DNA from: a virus
IMG/VR virus record: IMGVR_UViG_3300010149_000065
Coordinates: 1-34,721 of that record
Reading direction: 5' to 3' (one strand)
Length of the DNA: 34,721 nt
Part shown: positions 32,254-34,721 of the stretch, in pieces
How the letters are laid out: the number at the start of each line of letters is the position of its first letter
Numbering within the stretch: the stretch's first letter is position 1
Notes under the pieces: model-generated
Database searches by the model: none
What the model saw: only the letters and a program-made list of their open reading frames with translations
What the model was told of the DNA's origin: nothing
Position numbers and translations under genes: made by a program

Positions 32254-33968
32254 TGATTACATTCAAAAAATTAAAATATAAAAACTTCCTATCAACAGGC
32301 GATAAAGAAACGACGATTAATCTTAATGAGGATTCCGCAACGCTTATCGTTGGTGCAAATGGTGCTGGTAAATCTACGATGCTAGATGCTTTATCTTTTG
32401 CGTTATTTGGTAAACCACACCGCAACATTAATAAGCCTCAGTTAATTAATTCGATTAATAACAAACAATGTTTAGTTGAGGTTGAATTCGATGTTGGCAC
32501 TTTTAAATATAAGATTATTCGAGGTATGAAGCCAAACATTTTTGAAGTGTATAAAAATGGAAAGCTTCTTGATCAGGAATCGCATAGCCGCGATTATCAG
32601 AAAATAATCGAACAAAACATTTTAAAACTCAACCACAAGTCATTTCATCAGGTGGTCGTATTAGGCTCTTCTAACTTTGTTCCCTTTATGCAATTGCCTT
32701 CCTACCAAAGAAGAAGTGTGATTGAAGAACTTTTAGACATTGGTGTATTCACTAAAATGAATAATGTTCTTAAAGAAAAAAGTAATCAATTGCGAAATAA
32801 GATTACTCAAACCGATAGTGATATCGCTATTCTAAAAGAAAGAATAGATCTTCAAGAAAAGCATATTTCTGAATTGAAAAAAATAGATTCTTCACAAGAG
32901 AAAAAACGAATCGCTGAAGTTGAAACATTGAATGAGGAAATTGACAGTCTTATTACGAGTAATGCTAGTCTACAATTGGAATACGATAATGACTACACCA
33001 CCGCAGTCGCTTCACACGCATCTTCGGCAAAAGGTAAAACTAAATTAGAAATTAAGAAAAATGCGTTAAAGCAAGAAATGGATTCTGTTGTCACTGAATC
33101 GCAATTCTACGAAAAAAACGATTATTGTCCAACGTGTTCGCAAGACATATCAGAAGAGTTGAAATCAGAAAAGAGAATAGGTTGTAAGACTACAGCTAAA
33201 AAACTTAATACGTCATACATGCGTTTAAAGGACCATTTGGTATCAGCCCAGAGTCAGATTGATGCGTTGTATGCTAAAGTCGTACATTTGAATGAAGTTA
33301 ATAGTAGTATTCGCCAAAACGAATCGAAAATCAATATTCTTAATAGTAGACTTTCTCACTTACATAAGTGCGGTAGTGTAAATGATACGAAATCGGCTGA
33401 AGCAAAATTAAAAGTAGATAGGAAAAAGAGTGACAATTTATTTGAAATTAAAACCAGTCAATCGTCTTTAAACGCATATTTCGATGCAATTGGCGAACTT
33501 CTTCGTGATACTGGAATTAAGACAAAGGTGATTCGTCAGTATCTTCCAATAATGAATAAGCTCATTAATCAGTATTTGCAAATCTTGGACTTTTTTGTTC
33601 TATTCAATCTTGATGATGCCTTTAACGAGACTATCAAATCACGCCATAGAGATGAATTTACGTATGCTTCGTTTTCAGAAGGAGAAAAACAACGAATTGA
33701 TTTAAGTTTGTTGTTTGCTTGGAGACAAATCGCGAAAATGAAAAACAGTGCAAACACAAATCTTCTTATTCTTGACGAAACTTTTGATTCAAGTATGGAT
33801 GCTGATGGTGTTGATAATCTGCTTAAAATCCTATACACTCTTGGTAAAGAAACAAATGTTTTTATTATTTCGCATAAACAAGACTTACTTGAAGGTAAAT
33901 TTCCACAGAAAATTGAGTTTGAGAAAGTGAATAATTTTAGCAGAATAAAGAAATCAGCTATCGTGTAA
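32253..33968 (+). CDS. 46: Recombination nuclease subunit gp46 (Rad50/SbcC-like ATPase)
   Basis: This 571-residue protein (T4: 560) has Walker A 'GANGAGKS' at 34-41, Q-loop region 'VVLGSSNFVPFMQLP' and a long coiled coil broken by a zinc hook 'DYCPTCSQDI' (C292, C295). The ABC signature 'SFSEGEKQRIDLSLLFAWRQ' lies near 472-491, Walker B 'LLILDETFDSS' near 504-514, and the switch His is in 'IISHKQ'. It is the ATPase and DNA-tethering half of the complex with gp47, used for end resection in recombination-dependent replication. It is coupled to gp47 by a one-base overlap. All catalytic motifs are intact. Confidence 0.96.
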   Translation: MITFKKLKYKNFLSTGDKETTINLNEDSATLIVGANGAGKSTMLDALSFALFGKPHRNINKPQLINSINNKQCLVEVEFDVGTFKYKIIRGMKPNIFEVYKNGKLLDQESHSRDYQKIIEQNILKLNHKSFHQVVVLGSSNFVPFMQLPSYQRRSVIEELLDIGVFTKMNNVLKEKSNQLRNKITQTDSDIAILKERIDLQEKHISELKKIDSSQEKKRIAEVETLNEEIDSLITSNASLQLEYDNDYTTAVASHASSAKGKTKLEIKKNALKQEMDSVVTESQFYEKNDYCPTCSQDISEELKSEKRIGCKTTAKKLNTSYMRLKDHLVSAQSQIDALYAKVVHLNEVNSSIRQNESKINILNSRLSHLHKCGSVNDTKSAEAKLKVDRKKSDNLFEIKTSQSSLNAYFDAIGELLRDTGIKTKVIRQYLPIMNKLINQYLQILDFFVLFNLDDAFNETIKSRHRDEFTYASFSEGEKQRIDLSLLFAWRQIAKMKNSANTNLLILDETFDSSMDADGVDNLLKILYTLGKETNVFIISHKQDLLEGKFPQKIEFEKVNNFSRIKKSAIV

Positions 33969-33991
33969 GAAATTATTTTTGTACATAAGTG

Positions 33992-34004
33992 ATTGGTAAC
34001 CAAT
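33992..34004 (+). promoter_or_regulatory. Palindrome upstream of the peptidase promoter
   Basis: ATTGGT-A-ACCAAT is a perfect 13-base palindrome in the 118-base gap after gp46. It is short for a terminator and has no T-tract, so an operator-like site is more likely. A TGTACATAA copy (33980-33988) lies just upstream. Confidence 0.3.
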
Positions 34005-34032
34005 AAGTTGCCATTTCGGTGTAATTTTATGG

Positions 34033-34061
34033 TGTACAAACCGCCTTTTTTAGTGTATTAT
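34033..34061 (+). promoter_or_regulatory. Sigma70-like promoter of the peptidase gene
   Basis: TGTACA (34033-34038), exactly 17 bases, then TATTAT (34056-34061), with the same TGTACAAAC and TTTTAGTGTAT blocks as the gp55 promoter. A normal leader of about 20 bases follows, with AAAAAAGG (34073-34080) six bases before the ATG. Confidence 0.7.
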
Positions 34062-34086
34062 ATATACAGAATAAAAAAGGTTAGCC

Positions 34087-34721
34087 ATGGAAATACAGAA
34101 ACAACAAGCACACTCTTCACTTGCGAAGCTTTTATCGCAAGAGAATATTCACGTAACTCATTCACACACATTAAAAACTGCTCAATTTGATGTAAAAAAT
34201 CGAGTACTCGCTCTTCCTATTTGGAAAAACAAAGGGAAAGTGGTTTACGATATGTTGGTTAGTCACGAAGTTGGTCATGCTTTATATACACCAGCTAATG
34301 GATTAGAATATTTTGTTAAAAAGTATGGCAGCGCCAATTTCTCTATTCTAAACATCATTGAAGATATAAGAATCGAGCGTCTCATACAGAATAAGTATGC
34401 AGGTCTTCCAAGAATATTCAATGGTGCATATAAATCGTTACACGAGTCAGATTTATTTCAAATTGATGGTGTTAATCTATCAGAAATGTCTTTCATTGAC
34501 CGCTTAAATGTCCATGCGAAAATTGGAAAATTTGTGGATGTTCCAATGGATGAGGAAGAATACGCCCTATATGAGGAATGTTATGCCGCTGTCACATGGG
34601 CAGAAGTCGTAGAGCTCTATAAGAAAATTTTAGAACACATCAAAAAGAATGCAGAATCAGAAAGTAGTAAAGATTCTGAACCATCATCAAATGATGAAGG
34701 AAATGAGTATGACGATTCAAG
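34087..34721 (+). CDS. HExxH metallopeptidase of marine T4-like phages, N-terminal part (3' truncated)
   Basis: The frame is open from the ATG at 34087 to the window end, about 211 codons. Residues 58-66 'LVSHEVGHAL' contain the zinc motif HExxH (H60, E61, H64), and 'NIIEDIRIERLIQNKY' (about 89-104) supplies the likely third ligand, as in gluzincins. 'FDVKNRVLALPIWKNKGKVVYDML' before it, and 'HEVGHALYTP' followed by 'EDIRIE', match a large protein I know from T4-like cyanophages, annotated as a peptidase or CobT/VWA-like protein and often paired with a MoxR-type AAA ATPase. The VWA region, if present, would lie outside the window. The last residues visible are Ser/Glu/Asp-rich. It has a clear promoter and Shine-Dalgarno. 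Its substrate is unknown. Confidence 0.75.
   Translation, partial: MEIQKQQAHSSLAKLLSQENIHVTHSHTLKTAQFDVKNRVLALPIWKNKGKVVYDMLVSHEVGHALYTPANGLEYFVKKYGSANFSILNIIEDIRIERLIQNKYAGLPRIFNGAYKSLHESDLFQIDGVNLSEMSFIDRLNVHAKIGKFVDVPMDEEEYALYEECYAAVTWAEVVELYKKILEHIKKNAESESSKDSEPSSNDEGNEYDDS

Noticed and set aside
33993-34190. Short open frame across the peptidase promoter and start
   Set aside because: It runs out of frame through the promoter and the beginning of the conserved HExxH gene and encodes nothing recognisable.
1-34721. tRNA genes, CRISPR arrays, insertion sequences or integrase
   Set aside because: I saw no cloverleaf-like segments, no regular repeat-spacer arrays, no transposase or integrase motifs, and no gene-free stretch longer than about 125 bases. 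This was by eye, so a tRNA scan would be the decisive check.

Overview
The window is a gene-dense stretch of a virulent T4-like myovirus genome, of the marine/environmental type. Every gene I can support is on the + strand. The order gp6(C-terminus)–gp8–gp13–gp14–gp15–gp16–gp17–gp18–gp19–gp20–prohead core–gp21–gp22–gp23 follows the T4 virion gene order. It then runs into uvsY, uvsW, gp55, gp47 and gp46. A 1870-residue protein with a DUF4815-type N-terminus, a short capsid protein (422 aa) with no gp24 paralogue, and uvsY-uvsW close behind gp23 are traits I associate with marine T4-likes rather than enterobacterial T4. I see no photosynthesis or other host-diagnostic gene, so the host stays open. 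Most of the DNA is about 32-40% GC in the lines I counted by hand.

Layout. 3-6108: baseplate wedge genes (gp6 C-terminus, a conserved protein in the gp7 position, gp8), split by a receptor-binding block (1744-4455). That block holds a fibre with 14-residue YadA-like repeats and a clearly higher-GC fibre plus partner gene. 6115-12580: the giant DUF4815-type protein, a 61-aa coiled-coil protein and a fibre-like protein. 12605-13902: three overlapping small genes that do not look structural (unknown; cupin/2OG-oxygenase-like; ParB-like). 13967-18786: a small beta protein, the neck (gp13, gp14), tail completion (gp15) and terminase (gp16, gp17). 18873-21526: sheath and tube, closed by a hairpin. 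21615-27554: portal, prohead core proteins, protease, scaffold and major capsid, closed by a strong terminator. 27625-30489: a tail-tube-like protein, then UvsY, UvsW and a small Sm-like candidate. 30615-33968: late sigma factor gp55 and the gp47/gp46 recombination nuclease. 34087-end: the N-terminal part of an HExxH metallopeptidase, cut by the window edge.

Regulation can be read directly. Exact T4-type late boxes (TATAAATA) precede eight genes, and gp55, the sigma factor expected to read them, is encoded in the same window. In three cases the box lies exactly five bases before the ATG, which by T4 spacing puts the transcription start on the A of the ATG, so leaderless late mRNAs are predicted. 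Two terminator-like hairpins are each followed by a late box, dividing the virion genes into separately controlled units. A different shared promoter (TGTACA, 17 bp, TATAAT/TATTAT) precedes gp55-47-46 and the peptidase.

The least ordinary item is the 304-aa protein after the portal. It has an 87-bp in-frame duplication and three DLEE-A sites at nearly constant spacing that fit the gp21 protease consensus, so it may be a polyprotein cut into small internal head proteins.
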